From assembly GCA_037176705.1 (NCBI GenBank), contig JBAWUJ010000040.1, forward strand, positions 1,488,001-1,552,000: a stretch of 64,000 bases of DNA, written 5' to 3'. The DNA comes from Molossus alvarezi (taxonomy: Eukaryota > Chordata > Mammalia > Chiroptera > Molossidae). A model generated the notes under the pieces. The model made no database searches. It had not been told where the DNA came from and worked only from the letters and a program-made list of their open reading frames with translations. The position numbers and the translations under genes are program-made. Below are positions 14,801 to 27,639 of this stretch, in pieces; position 1 is the first letter of the stretch; each line of letters opens with the position of its first letter.

Positions 14801-15664
14801 CATCCCATAGATTTTGTGTTGTTGTGTCTTCATTTTCCTTGGTTTCCAGGAAGTTTTTGATTTCTTCCTTGATCTCCTCGGTGACCCATTCATTGTTTAA
14901 TAACATGCTATTTAGCTTCCATGTATTAAAAGGTCTTTGTATGTTCTTCTTGACATTGATTTCTAGTTTCATGCCATTGTGGTCTGAGAAGATGCTTGAT
15001 ATCATTTCAATCTTCTTGAACTTGTAGAGACTTAGTTTGTGCCCTAACATGTGGTCTATCTTTGAGAATGTCCCATGTGCACTTGAGAAGAATGTGAATT
15101 CTGTAGTTTCGGGGTGTAGTTCTCTGTAGATATCTATTAAATCCATTTGATCTATTGCTTTATTTAGAGTCTCTGTTTCCTTGCATATTTTTGGTCTAGA
15201 GGATCTATCCAGTGATGTCAGTGGGGTGTTGAAGTTTCCTGCTATTATTGTATTGCTATTGATTTTTTTCTTTGAAGTCCTCCAGAAGTTTTTAAATATA
15301 TTTTGGTGCTTCTATATTAGGGGCATATATGTTTATCAAGGCTATATCTTTTTGTTGGATAGATCCTTTCAAGATTATGTAGTGGCCTTCTTTGTCTCTA
15401 ATTATGGCCTTCATGCTGAAATTTTTTTATCAGATATGAGTAATACTACCCCAGCTTTTTTTCCTTTTCCGTTTGCTTGGAAGATTTTTTTCATCCCTTC
15501 ACTTTCAATCTATGTGAGTCTTTTGTTGTGAGTTGGGACTCTTGTAAACAACATATAGATGAGTCATGCTTTCTTATCCAATCAGCTACTCTGTATCTTT
15601 TTATGGGAGCATTCAGTCCATTTACATTTAAGGTGATTATTGATATGTACTCATTTATTGCCAT
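11836..15664 (-). pseudogene. L1 copy 1 ORF2 (endonuclease / reverse transcriptase), inactivated
   Basis: This would encode the L1 ORF2 protein, which nicks target DNA and copies L1 RNA at the nick. The start is the ATG at 15664, giving MAINEYISIITLNVNGLN, the typical endonuclease N-terminus. An endonuclease-like LQES follows, although endonuclease motifs are only partly readable. The RT active-site motif FADD lies at 13556-13567. The C-terminal part, with IRKNICTSMFVAALF, is at about 12000-12100. The TAA at 11836-11838 closes the frame after SLICGI. The span is about 3.8 kb (about 1,276 codons), the usual ORF2 length. Many frameshifts and stops split it (for example the fragments 15146-14772, 13582-13196 and 13009-12605), so it is non-functional. 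Confidence 0.95.
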
Positions 15665-15709
15665 TTTTGTTTAGTGTGGTTCTATTTTTCTACCCATTTC
15701 TCCGGGTAA

Positions 15710-16630
15710 TTACAGCAGTCCTTTTAGCATTTCTTGCAGTGCTGGTTTGGTGCTATTCCCTTTGCCTTTTATTGTCTGGGAAGCTCTTTTTTTGACCTTC
15801 TATTTTGAATGGCATCCTTGCTGGGTAGAGTAGTCTTGGATTCAGTTCCTTGTTTTTCATGACCTTGATTACTTCATTCCATTCCCTTCTAGCCTGTAGT
15901 GTTTCTTGTGAGAAGTCAGCTCAGAGTCTTATGGGGTTTCCTTTGTAAGTAACCTGTTGCTTATCTCTTGCTGCTTTTAGGATTCTCTCTTTGTCTTTAA
16001 TTTTTGGCAGTTTGATTACTATGTGTCTTGGTGTGGGCCTGTTTGGGTTCTTCTTACTTGGTTCTCTCTGTGCTTCTTGAACTTGAATGCCTTCTTCCTT
16101 CACCAAATTTTGGAAGTTTTCTGTCACTATTTATTTGAATATATTCTCTAACCCTTGCTTATATTCTTCTTCTTCAGGGACTCCTATGATGCAAATATTA
16201 TTACGTTTCCAGTTGTCCCACAGTTCTCTTAGGTTGTCTTCCTGTTTTTTAATCGTTTTTTCCTTTTTGTTTTCTGATTGGTTGAGTTCTTCTAGCCTGT
16301 ATTCTAATTCACTGATCCAGTCTTCAGCTTCCCCTACTCTGCTTTTTAGACCTTCCGATATGTTTTTCATTTCTGAGATGTCATTCTTTATTTCTTCCTG
16401 TTGGTTTTTAATTTCCAAGTGATTGATTTTTAACAATTCTATGTTTTTACTCATGGTGCTTATGTCCATACACATGCTGTTGAGCTTCCTCAACATCATG
16501 GCTCTAAATTCTAGTTCTGTTAACTTGTTTAACTGCACCTCATTTATCTCATCTTCCGTAGAGGTCTCTTGTTCTTTCATTTGGCTTTGTTTCTGTTTTT
16601 TACCACTTCGGCTATCACAGTGGGCTTTAA
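15710..16630 (-). pseudogene. L1 copy 1 ORF1 (RNA-binding coiled-coil protein), inactivated
   Basis: Remnant of the L1 ORF1 RNA chaperone. The longest piece (16580-16131, 149 aa) is a heptad-rich, Lys/Glu-rich coiled coil followed by WKRNNICIIGVPEEEE, the start of the RNA-recognition domain. An in-frame stop at 16131 separates it from the C-terminal part (16127-15921) containing RPTPRHIVIKLPKIKDKERI. The frame is also shifted just upstream of the MKEQ start compared with L1 copy 2, whose ORF1 starts about 13 residues earlier. The likely end is the TAA at 15710-15712, about 45 bp before the ORF2 ATG, the usual L1 spacing. Not translatable as a whole. Confidence 0.92.
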
Positions 16631-17712
16631 AGTCTGCAAAATTTTCCCTGTGGGTGTTGGTGTTCTGCTGTTTGTGGCTCCCTGGGTTTGGATGCTCCAG
16701 GGCGGACCCACTTTATACACCACCGTCAAGTTTTAGCTTTTCTTGTTCGTGTTGCTAGCCCAGGGAATGGTAGTTTTCCTCTAACTTTTTTTGCCTGGAG
16801 GCTATTAGTAGAGGTCACCTGCAGACCTTTGGTTTCTGAGTTGCCTGAAAAAACTCCCTCAGGTGCTCAGTGTAAGAGGATTTCGAGAATGATGCAGCTG
16901 TTGGTTGTTAATGGGCCTCAATTAGCATTTCATTGGCCACCAGGTGGGGTTGAATCTCTGAGGGAGGGGCCGCCGCCTCTCCCCTGGGCTCTGGAAAGGA
17001 TTAAAATGACCAAAATCCTGTGTGGCTGCACTCAGCAAAACCTCATAGCACCCTCCATAACCCGATTGTTCCCACACAGTTCTAGTCCAGTCTGCTTCCC
17101 TCTACTGGAGCCCAAGGTGAGTTGCTGCTTCCAATTTAGCCTCTGTTCGGAGCTGCCTGGAACTTTTATCCCAAGGGTGCTGCTTCCAGCCAAGGGAGTC
17201 CTGGCTTGGGCTCCAGCAAAGGGCGCTGCATTAAGTAGAACCCCCAGTACTGAGCCGAGGTAGCTGGACACTACAGAGGTGGCAGTATCTTCCAGCACAG
17301 TCTCCTGGTCCCTGCGAGTCTGTGCGGCAACAGCTGAGGCCTTAACATGCAGAGTTCGCAGGACTCAGCCTTGGTAACAGGGTCCCCCCGAGTTCCCGGG
17401 TCCCCGCGAGTCTGTGCGGCACCAGCCAAGAGCTTAGCAGGACCAATGCAGGGTCACAAGGGAGGCGGTAGCACTAACTTCCCACCAAGTTCCCTGGTTC
17501 CTGCCCAGGCCACTGCGGACCGTGGGCTCCCGGCTCCCTCTCGCATCCTCGCAGCCTACCAGGATTGAGTCGGTGTTTCTTGTTATGTGTTCCTCCAAGG
17601 TGCCTTACGGTAGCCCCTTCCTGAAGATTTGCTTTATTTTCGTTGTAAATCCAGTTTGATCCAGGGAGATGGTCTGTGTAGCTCCATTCACTTCGCCGCC
17701 ATTTTGGTTCTC
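16631..17712 (-). promoter_or_regulatory. L1 copy 1 5' UTR / promoter region
   Basis: About 1.1 kb of GC-richer, CpG-containing sequence upstream of ORF1, the position of the internal L1 promoter. A phrase like TGCGGCAMCAGC recurs at about 17323 and 17415, suggesting two tandem monomers of about 92 bp. The 5' end (minus strand GGAGAACCAAAATGGCGGCG) contains a YY1-like AAAATGGCGGC motif, as is common at L1 5' ends. The open frames seen here are incidental. Confidence 0.85.
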
Positions 17713-17739
17713 CTAAGTATTTCTTTCCATGGTACACTA

Positions 17740-18720
17740 CGTAGTTTCTTCATGGAACTCTAGCTAGTTCCTTTCATGGATCACTAGCTAGTTCCTTCCA
17801 TGGAACACTAAGTAGATCCTACATGGAACAGTAGATGGTTCCTTTCATGAAACACTACCTGGTTTCTTCCATTAAACACTAGCCAGTTCCTACCATGGAA
17901 CACTAAGTAGTTCTTTCCATGGAACAATAAGTAGTTCCTTCCATGGAACAGTAAGTAGTCTGTTCCATGGAAGAGTAGAAAGGTTCCTGCCATGGAACAC
18001 TAGCTAATTCGTTCCATGCAACACTAGCCAGTTCCTTCGATGGAACACTAACTAGTTTTTTCCATGCAACACTAGCTATTTTCTCCCATGGAACATTAAT
18101 TATTTCTTTCCAGGGAACACTATGTAGTTTATTTCATGGAACTCCAGCTAGTTTCGTTCATGAATCACTAGCTAGTTCCTTCCTTGGAACACTAAGTAGT
18201 TCCTACATGGAACAGTAGATGGTTCCTTATATAAAACACTACCTGGTTCATTCCATGGAACACTAGCTAGTTTCTACCATGGAACACAAAGTAGTTCTTT
18301 CCATCGAACAATAACTAGTTTCTTCCATGGAACAGTAAGTAGTTTGTTCCATGGAAGAGTAGCTAGTTCCTTCCATGGAACACTAGCTAATTCCTTTCAT
18401 GCAACACTAGCTAGTTACTATGATGAAACACTAACTGGTTTTTTCCATGCAACACTAGCTATTTTCTTCCATGGAACACTAAGTATTTCTTTACAGGGAA
18501 CACTATGTAGTTTCTTCCATGGAATTCTAGCTAGTTCCTTTCATGGATCATTAGCTAGTTCCTTCCATGGAACACTAAGTAGTTCCTACATGGAACAGTA
18601 GATGGTTCCTTTCATGAAACACTACCTGATTCCTTCCATGAAACACAAGCTAGTTCCTTCCATGGAACACTAAGTAGTTCTTTCCATGGAACAATAAATA
18701 GTTTCTTCCATGGCACACTA
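17740..18720 (+). repeat. 384-bp higher-order repeat (16 x 24 bp), about 2.6 copies
   Basis: The distinctive variant ACATGGAACAGTAGATGG recurs at 17821, 18205 and 18588 (offsets 384 and 383 bp, or 16 units). Neighbouring variants keep their order: ATGGATCA before it, then CACTACCTGG, TAGTTCTTTCC and GGAACAATAA after it. This indicates tandem amplification of a 16-unit block and not independent mutation. Confidence 0.9.
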
Positions 18721-21700
18721 GGTAGTTCCTTCCATGGAACACTAGATTCCTTCCATGGCACACTATCTACTTTTTTTCCATGGATCACTAACTAGTTCCT
18801 TCCATGAAACACTAAGTAGTTCCTTCCATGGGAAAGTAGCTACTTCCTTCCATGGAACACTAAGTAGGTTCTTGCATGCAACACTAGCTAGTTTCTTCCA
18901 TGGAACACTAAGTAGTTCCTTACATGGAAACTAAGAAGTTTCTCCATGGCACACTAGATTGTTGTTTCCATGAAACAGTAAGTAGTTACTTTCATGGAAC
19001 ACTAGCTACTTTCTTCAATCGAACATGAGCTAGTTCTTTCCATGGAACAATAAGTAGTTTCTTCGATGGAACACTACTTAGTTTCTTCCATGTAACAAGC
19101 TAGTTCTTTCCATTGAACACTACCATTTCCATTCCTTGGAACACTAGCTTGTTCCGTCCATGGAAAATTAAGTAGTGGTTTCCATGGACACTAAGTACTC
19201 CCTTCCTTGGAACACAAACTAGTTCCTTACATGGAGCACTAGCTTATTCCTTCCATGGAACAATAACTTATTGTTTCCATGAAACTTAAGTAATTTTTTC
19301 CATGAAACACAAAGTAGTTCCTTCCATGGAACATTAGTGAGTTCCTTCCATGGAACACTAAGTAGTTCCCTCCATGGAACATTAAGTAATTCCTTCCATG
19401 AAACACTAGCTAGTTCCATCCATGGAACACTAAGTAGATCCTTCCATGAAACACTAAGTAGTTTCTTCCATGGAAAACTAGGTAGTTCCTACCATAGAAC
19501 ACTAACTAGCTCCTTCCATGGAACACTAGCTAATTCCTTTCATGGAACACTAAGTAGGTCCCTCCATGGAACACTAAGTGTTTCCTTTCATAGAGCACTA
19601 AATAGTTTCTTCCCTGGAACGCTAGCTAGTTCATTCCATAGAAAATTAGCTAGTTCCTTCCATTAAACACTAGATATCTTTTTCCATGGAAAACTAGCTA
19701 GTTTTTTCCTTGGAACACTAGCTAGCTCCTTCCATGGAACAGTAGCTAATTCCTTCCATGGAACACTAAGTAGTTCCTTCCATAAAAAGATAAGTAGTTT
19801 TTTTCCATGGAACACTAGCTAGTTACTTCCATGAAACACTAGCTAGTTCTTTCCATGGAACAATAGCTAATTACTTACCGGGAACACTAGCTAGGTCCTG
19901 CCATGGATCACGACCTGGTTCCTTCCATGGAACACTAGCTAGGTCCTTTCATGAAACACTAAGTAGTTCCTTCCATGTAACAGTAGCTAGTTTTTTTCAT
20001 GAAACACTAAGTAGTTCCATCCATAAAACCATGGCTAGATACTTCAATGGAACACCAGCTAGTTCCTTCCATGGAACACTATCGATTTCCTACTATGGAA
20101 GACTAACTAGTTCCTTCCATAAAATATCAGCTTGTTTTTTCCATGAAACACCAAGTAGTTCCTTCCATGAAACGCTAAGTAGTTTCTTCGATAGAACACT
20201 AGCTAGTTCTGTCCAGGTAGCACAAGATAGTTTCTTCCATGGAACACAAGCTAGTTTTTTCCATGTTACAATAGCTAGTTTCTTCATGGAACACCAACTA
20301 GTTTTTTCCATGAAGCAGTAAGTAGTTCCTACCATGGAAGACTAAGTAGTTCCTCCCATGGGACACTATCTACCTCCTTCTTTGCAACACTAGCTAGTTT
20401 CTTCCATAAACATTAATTAGTTTCTTCCAAGCAACACTAAGTAGTTCCACCATGGAACACTAGCTTGTTTTTTCCATGGAACATTAAGAATTTCCGTCCA
20501 TGTAACACTAATTAGTTCCTTCCATAAAACACTAAGTAGTTCCTCCTATTGAACACTATGTAGTTCCTTCCATGGCACACTAGCTGGTTCCTTCCATGAA
20601 ACACTAAGTAGTTTCTTCCATAAAACACTAAATAATTTTTTCCATGGAACACTAAGTAGCTCTTTAATTGGACACTAGCTAGATCCTTCTATGGAACACT
20701 AGTTAGTACCTTTCATGGAACACTAAGTTGTTATTTTCATGGAACTCTAGCAAGATACTTCCATGGAACACTAGCGAGTTCCTTCCATGGAACAACAAGT
20801 AGTTCCTTCCATGGAACACTAGCTAGTTCCTTGCATGGAACACTAGCTAGTTCCTTCCATGGAACACTAGATTATTTTTTTCCAAGAAACTCTAAGTAAT
20901 TTCTTCAATGGAACACTAAGTAGTTCTTTCCACGGAAACTAGCGAGTTCTTTCCATGGAACACTAAGTAGTTCCTTCCATGGAACATTAAGAAATTCCTT
21001 TCATGAAACACTAGCTAGTTCTATCCATGGAACACTAAGTAGATCCTTCCTTGGAACACTAGCTAGTTCCTTCCATGGAACACTAAGTAGTTTCTTCCAT
21101 GAAACAAGAAGCAGTTTTTTTTATGGAACACTAGCTAGATTCTTCCATTGAACACTAGCTATTTCCTTACATGGAACACTAGATACTTCCTACCGGGGAA
21201 CACTAACTAGCTTTTTCCATGGAATACTAGCTAGGTTCTTCCATGAACACTCGATATTTCCTTCCTTGGGAAACTAAGTACTTCTTTCCATGGAACCCTA
21301 AGTACTTTCTTCCATTAAACACTAACTTGTTCCTTCCATGGTACACTAGCTATTTCCTTCCATGGAACACTAAGTACTTACTTCCACGGAACACTAAGTA
21401 TTTTTTTCAATAAAACATTAGATAGTTCTTTTCATGGAACACTAGCTGGTTCCTTCCATGAAACACAAAGTAGTTCTTTCCTGAAACACTAACTAGTTCC
21501 TTCCACAGAACACCACCTAGTTCCTTCCATGGAACACTAGATAGTTCCTTTCATGGCACACTAGTTAGTTCATTCAATAAAACACTAGTTAGTTCCTTCC
21601 AGCGAATTCTAGCTTGTCTTTTCCATAACAATAGCTAGTTTCTTCCATAGAACAATAGATAGTTCCTTCCATTAAACACTAGACAGATCTTTTCCTGGAA

Positions 21701-23589
21701 CACTAAGTAGTTTCCTCTTTGGGGCACTAACTAGTTCTTTTCCTGGAACATTAGCTAGTTCATTCCATGGAACATTAAGTAGTTACTTCCATAAAACACT
21801 AGGTAGTTTCTTCCATGGAAAACTAGCTTCTTCCATCCATGGAACACTATTATTTCTTTGCATGGTACACTAATTATTTCTTCCATGGAACATTACCTAA
21901 TTCCTTCCATAGAATTCTATTTTCTCCCATGGAACGCTATCTTATTCTTTTTATGGAACATTAAGTTGTTCCTGCCATTGAACACTAAGTAGTTCCTTCT
22001 GTGGAACACTAAGTAGTAATTTCCATGGAACACTAACTAGTTGTTTTTAAGAAACACTAGCTTGTTCCTTCAATGGAAGATGAGATATTTTCTTCTATGG
22101 AAGAGTAAGTAGTTCCTTCCATGAAAAACTAAGTAGTCTTTCCCTAGAACACTAAATATCCCCTTCTATGGAACACTAGCTACTTCCATCCATGGAACAC
22201 TAGCTAGTTTATTCCATGGAACACTAACTAATTTTTTTCATGGAAATTTAAGTAGTAACTTCTGGGGACCTCTAAGTGGTTCCATATATGGAACACTAAG
22301 TCATTCTTTCCATGGAACACAAAGGAATTCCTTCCATGAAACACTAGCCAGTTTCTTTCTGAAAGAGTGGTTTATTCCTTCCATGGAACACGAAGTAGTA
22401 TCATCCATGGACCACTAAGCAGTATTTTTATGGAACACTAGTTAGATCCATCCATGGAACGCTAGTTAGTTTCTTCCATGGAAAAGTAAGTTGTTCCTTC
22501 CATGGAAAACAAGCTAGATAATTCCATGGAACACTAGCTAGTTCCTTCCAGGAACAGTATCCAGTTCCAATCATGGAAAACTAACTTGCTCCATCCATGG
22601 AACAGTAGTTAGTTATTTCCATTGAACACCAGCTAATTTCTACCATGGAACACTAAGTAGATTTTCCATGCACAACTAAGTAGTTCCTTCCATGGAACAC
22701 TAAGTAGTTTCTTCCTTGGAATGCTAGCTAGTTCCTTCCATAAAAAACAAACTAGTTCCTTTCATGAAACAATAGATAGTCCTTCCATTGAATACTAACT
22801 AGTTCCTTCCATGGAACACAAGCTAATTCCTTCTATGGATCACTCGCTAGTTTCTTTCATGGAACACTAGCTAGTCCCTTCTATGGAACAGTAGCTAGTT
22901 CTTTCCATGGAAAACTAAGTAGTTCCTTGCATGAAATACTAGCTAGGTCTTTCCATGGAAAACTAAGTAGTTCCTTCCATGGAACACTAGCTAGTTCCTT
23001 CTATGCAAAGCTACTAGTTTCTTCCATGGAACACTAAGTAGTTCCTTGCATGCAACACTAGCTAGGTCCTTCCATAAAACACTAAGTAGTTCCTTCCATG
23101 AATCATTAAATAGTTTCTTCCATGGAACACTGAGTAGTTTCTTCCCTGGAACGCTAGCTACTTTCATCCATGGACCACTAGCTAGTTCCTTCCATGGAAC
23201 ACAAGCTAGTTCCTTCCATGATACAATAGGTACTTCCTTGATGGAACACAAACTCGTTCCTTCCATGGAGCAGTAAGTAGTTTCATCCAGGTAACACTAG
23301 GTAGTTCCTCCATGGAACTATATCTAGTTCCTTTCATGGAACAACAGCTAGTTCTTTCCATGGAACTCTAAGTAGTTTGTTCCATATAACACTATGTAGT
23401 TTCTTCCATGAAACACTAAGTGGTTCCACCATGGAACACTAGCTTGCTTTTTTTTAATGGAATACTAAGTAATTTATTCCATGGAACCCTAGCGAGTTCC
23501 ATTATGGAGCTCTATCGAGTTCCTTCCATGGAACACTAAGTAGTTCCTTCCATTGAACACTAAGTAGTCTCTTCCATGGAACACTAGCT

Positions 23590-24060
23590 AGTTCCTTCCA
23601 TGGAACACGAAGTAGTTATTTCCATGGAACACTAACATGTTCTTTCAAGGAACACTAGCTAGATCCTTCCATGGAATACTAGGTAATTCCATCTATGGAA
23701 CACTAAGTAGTTTATTTAATAGAAATCTAGCTAGATCTTTCCATGGAACACTAAGTAGTTCCGTCCATGAAACACTTAATAGTGCCTTTCATGAAACACT
23801 ATCTAGTTCTTGCTAGTTCCTTCCTTGAAACACTAAGTATTCTTCCCATGGAACACTAAGTAGTTTTTTAAATGGAACACTAGCTAGTTCCTCCCATAGA
23901 ACAGTAGCTAGTTCCTTCCATGGAACACTAAGTAGTTAGTTCCTTGGAACACTAAGTAGTTTTTATTTATGGAACACTAGCTAGTTCCTACCATGAAACA
24001 CTAGATAGTTCCTGCCATGGAACATTAGCTTGTTTGTGCCATTGAACACTTTCTAGTTCC
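23590..24060 (+). repeat. Higher-order repeat copy 1 (2139-bp offset)
   Basis: Variant order here (CACGAAGTAGTTATTTCC, CTTTCAAGGAACAC, GGAAATCTAG, the shortened unit ATCTAGTTCTTGCTAG, GTTAGTTCCTTGG, CCTGCCATGGAACATTAGC) is repeated near 25730-26200 at a constant offset of 2139 bp. The offset drops to 2116 after one unit is lost. Related order is also visible near 11240-11470 and 55130-55270. Confidence 0.85.
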
Positions 24061-24641
24061 TTCCATGGAACACTAACTTGTTCCTTCCATGGATTACTAG
24101 CTAGTTCATTCCGTGATATACTAGAAAGTTCCTTACCTGTAACACTAGCTGGTTCCTTCCGTGGAAAAATAAGTAGTTCCTTCCATGGAACACTAAGTAG
24201 TTTTTTCCATGGAACACTTACAAGTTCCTTCATAGGAACGCTAGCAAGTTCCTTGCATGGAACACTAGCTAGTTTCTTCCATGATAAGTAAGTAGATCCT
24301 TCCATTGAACACTAGCTAGATTCTTCCATGGTATACAAATTAGTTCCTTCCATAGAACATTAACTAGTTCCTTCCATGGAACACATAGCAGTTCCTTCCA
24401 TGGAACACTAGCTATTTCTATCTAGTTCCTTCCATGGAACACTAGCTAGTTACTTCCATGGAACTGTAGCTAGTTTCTTCCATGGAAAACTAATTATTTT
24501 TTTCCATGGAACACTAAGTAGCTTCTTCCATGGAACAGTAGCCAGTTCCATTCATGGAACACTAGCTACTTCCTCCCATGGAACAGTAGCTACTTCTTTC
24601 CATTGAACACAAAGTAGTTTCTTCCATGAAACACTAAGTAG

Positions 24642-24667
24642 TTTTTTTTGTTTGTTTGTTTGTTTTT
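24642..24667. repeat. T-rich / TTTG microsatellite in satellite
   Basis: A run of T8 followed by several TTTG repeats, placed between TAAGTAG and ATGGAACAC, where a normal unit has TTCCTTCC. Confidence 0.9.
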
Positions 24668-25729
24668 ATGGAACACTAGTTAAACCCTTCGATGGAACAC
24701 TTGTTACTTTTTTCCATGAAATTCTAAGTAGTTCCTTCCATGGAACACTAGCTAGTTACTTCCATGGAACATTAGCTGGTTCCTTACATGTGATACTAAG
24801 TAGTTCCTATCATGGAACACTAAGTAGTTTCTTCCATAAAAAAAACTAAGTAATTTTTTCCATGGAACTCCAGCTAGTCACTTCCAGGGAACACTAGTTA
24901 GGTCCTTCCATGAAACACTACCTAATTTATTCCATGGAACATTAGCTAGTTCCTTCCATGGAACACTAGCTTGTTTCCTCCATGGAACACTAGCTAGTTC
25001 CTTCCATAGAACACTAGCTGGTTCTTTCCAGGCATCACTAGCTAGTCCATTGCGTGGTACACTACCAAGTACCTTCCCTGTAACACTAGCTAGCTTCTTC
25101 TCTGGAACATAACTAGTGCCTTCTCTGGAACACTAAGAAGTTCTTTCCCTGGAACACTAGTGAGTTCTTTCCATGGAATAAATATCATTTCGTTCCGTAT
25201 AACATACGTAGTTCATTCCATGAACAACTAGCGAGTTCCTTCATTGGTACACTAGCTAGATGCTTCAATGGAACGCTTATTAGTTCCCTCCATAAAACAC
25301 TAAGTAGTTTCTTCCATGGGACACTAAGTAATGAATTCCATGAAACACTAACTTGTTATTCCATGGAACAATAGCTAGTTTCTTCCATTGAATACTAGCT
25401 TGTTTCTTCCGTGGCACACTAACTAGTCCTTCCAGGAAACACTATTCCCTCCATGTACACTAGCTAAATTCTTCCATGGATCAATAGCTAGTTCCTTCTA
25501 TGCAACACTACTAGTTCCTTCCATTGAACACTAAGGAGTTTCTTGCATGCAACACTAGCTAGGGCCTTCCATGAAACCCTAAGTAGTTCCTTCCATGGAA
25601 CATGAAGTAGTTTATTCCATGGAACATTAAGTAGTTCCTTCCATTGAACTCTGAGTAGTTTCTTTTCTGGAACACTAGCTAGTTCCATCCATGGAACACT
25701 AGCTAGTTCCTTGCATGGAACACTAGCTA

Positions 25730-26200
25730 GTTCCTCCCATGGAACACGAAGTAATTATTTCCATGGAACACTAACAAGTTCTTTCAAGGAACACTAGCTA
25801 GTTCCTTCCATGGAATACTAAGTAATTCAATCCATGGAACACTAAGGAGTTCATTTCATGGAAATCTAGTTAGATCCTTCCATAGAACACTAAGTAGTTC
25901 AGTCCATGGAACACTTAGTAATTCCTTTCATTGAACACTATCTACTTCTAGCTAGTTATTACCGTGAAACACTAAGTAGTTTTTTCCATGGAACACCAGC
26001 TGTTTCCTGGCAAGGAACAGTAGCTAGATCCTTCCATGGAACATAATGTAGTTAGTTCCTTGGCACACTATGTTTTTTGTTTGTTTGTTTGTTTGTTGTT
26101 TTGTTTTTTTTTATGGAACACTAGCTACTTCCTTCCATGAAACACTAGATAGTTCCTGCCATGGAACATTAGCTAGTTCATTCTATCGAACACTTTCTTG
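25730..26200 (+). repeat. Higher-order repeat copy 2 (2139-bp offset)
   Basis: Partner of 23590-24060. The shortened unit ATCTACTTCTAGCTAG lies at 25940. Where copy 1 has a short TTTTTATTTATGG at about 23961, this copy has a long T/TTTG tract at 26071-26112. The tract therefore grew after the duplication. Confidence 0.85.
26071..26112. repeat. T-rich / TTTG microsatellite in satellite
   Basis: About 42 bases of T runs with TTTG repeats at the same place in the unit as the other T tracts. The homologous site 2.1 kb to the left has only a short T run. Confidence 0.9.
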
Positions 26201-27424
26201 TTTTTTCTATGGAACTCTAGCTAGTTTCTTCTATGAATCACAAGCTAGTTCCGTCCATGGATCACTAGCTAGTTTATTCCGTGGTATACTAGCAAGTTAC
26301 TTCCCTGTAACACTAGCTAGTTCTTTCTGTGGAACACTAACCAGTTCTCTTCATGGAACACTATGTTGTTCTTTCCATGGAACACTAACTAGTTTTTTCA
26401 TAAGAACACTAGCTAGTTTCTTCCATGGAACACTAACTAGTTCTAGATAGTTCATTCCATGGAACACTAGCTAGTTACTTCCATGGAACTCTATATAATT
26501 TTTTACATGGAAAATAAGTAGTTTCTTTTATGAAACACTAAAGAGTTCCTTCCATGGAACATTAAGTAATTCTTCCGTGGAACACTAAGTAGTTCCTTCC
26601 ATGGAACACTAATTAGTTTCACCCTGGACATTCGCTAGTTTCTTCCGTAGAACACTAGCTTGTTCCTTCCATGAAACACTAGCTAGTCTTTCCATGAAGC
26701 ACTAGCTAGTACGTTCCATGGAATACAGCTAGTTCCTTCCATGAAACACTAGCTACTTTCTTCCATGGAACACTAAGTTTTACTTTCATGGAAGACTTAG
26801 TATTCCCTTTCATGGCATACTAGCTACTGTCTTCCATGGATCAGTAGCTAGTTACTTCCATAAAACACTAGATAGTTTCTTTCTTGAAACACTAGCCAGT
26901 TACTTCCATGGAACAGTAAGTAGTTCCATCCATGAAACACGAGCTAGTTCCTTCCATAAAACACTAAGAGGTTCCTTCCATGGAACACGAAGTAGTTCCA
27001 TCCTTGGAACACTAGCTAGTTCCTTCCATAAAACACTAACTATTTCCTTCCATGGATCACTAAGTAGTTTCTTCTACTGAACACTATCTAGTTTCATCCA
27101 TGGAACACTCGCTAGTTCCTTCAATGCTACACTAACTAGTTTTTCCCATGTAACACTAGCTATTTCCTTCCATGGAACACTAGCGAATTGCTTCCATAGA
27201 ACCCTAAGAAGTTCCGTTCATGGGACATTAAGTAATTCTTTCCATGAAACACTAGGAACTTCCATCCATGGACCACTAAGTAGGTTTTTCCAAAAAACTC
27301 TAAGTAGTTCCTTTCCTGGAAAAAAAGTAGTTCCTTCCACGGAACACTAGATATTACTTCCATGGAACACTACTACTATTTTCCATAAAACACTACGCTG
27401 TTCCTTCCATGGAACACTAAGTAG

Positions 27425-27454
27425 TTTTTTTTTTTTGTTTTTTTTTTTTTTTTT
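27425..27454. repeat. Poly-T tract in satellite
   Basis: About 30 T with a single G, again after TAAGTAG and before ATGGAACAC. Confidence 0.9.
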
Positions 27455-27639
27455 ATGGAACACTAGCTAGATCCTTCCATGTATCACTAGTTAGTTTCTT
27501 CCATGGAACACTAAGTTGTTCCTTACATGGAAAACTAGCTACATACTACCATGGAACACTAAATAGTGCCTTCCATGGAACACTATCTAGTTCCTTCCAT
27601 GGAACACTAGTAGTTCCTTCCATGGAACACTAAGTAGTT

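Larger units (their letters stand above)
11601..17712 (-). mobile_element. L1 LINE, copy 1, near full length
   Basis: A 6.1-kb non-LTR retrotransposon on the minus strand. In its own direction it has a GC-rich 5' UTR (17712 to about 16630), ORF1, ORF2, a short 3' UTR and a poly-A tail (T run at about 11598-11606). The flanking duplication is CTAAGTA with a following T-rich stretch: 11590-11600 on the left and 17713 onward on the right. It lies within plus-oriented satellite. Both ORFs are broken by stops and frameshifts, so it cannot move by itself. Length and structure match standard mammalian L1. Confidence 0.97.

Noticed and set aside
16688..17263. 191-aa plus-strand frame as a host protein
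   Set aside because: It lies over the 5' UTR and start of ORF1 of the minus-strand L1 and has no conserved features; a shadow frame in GC-rich sequence.
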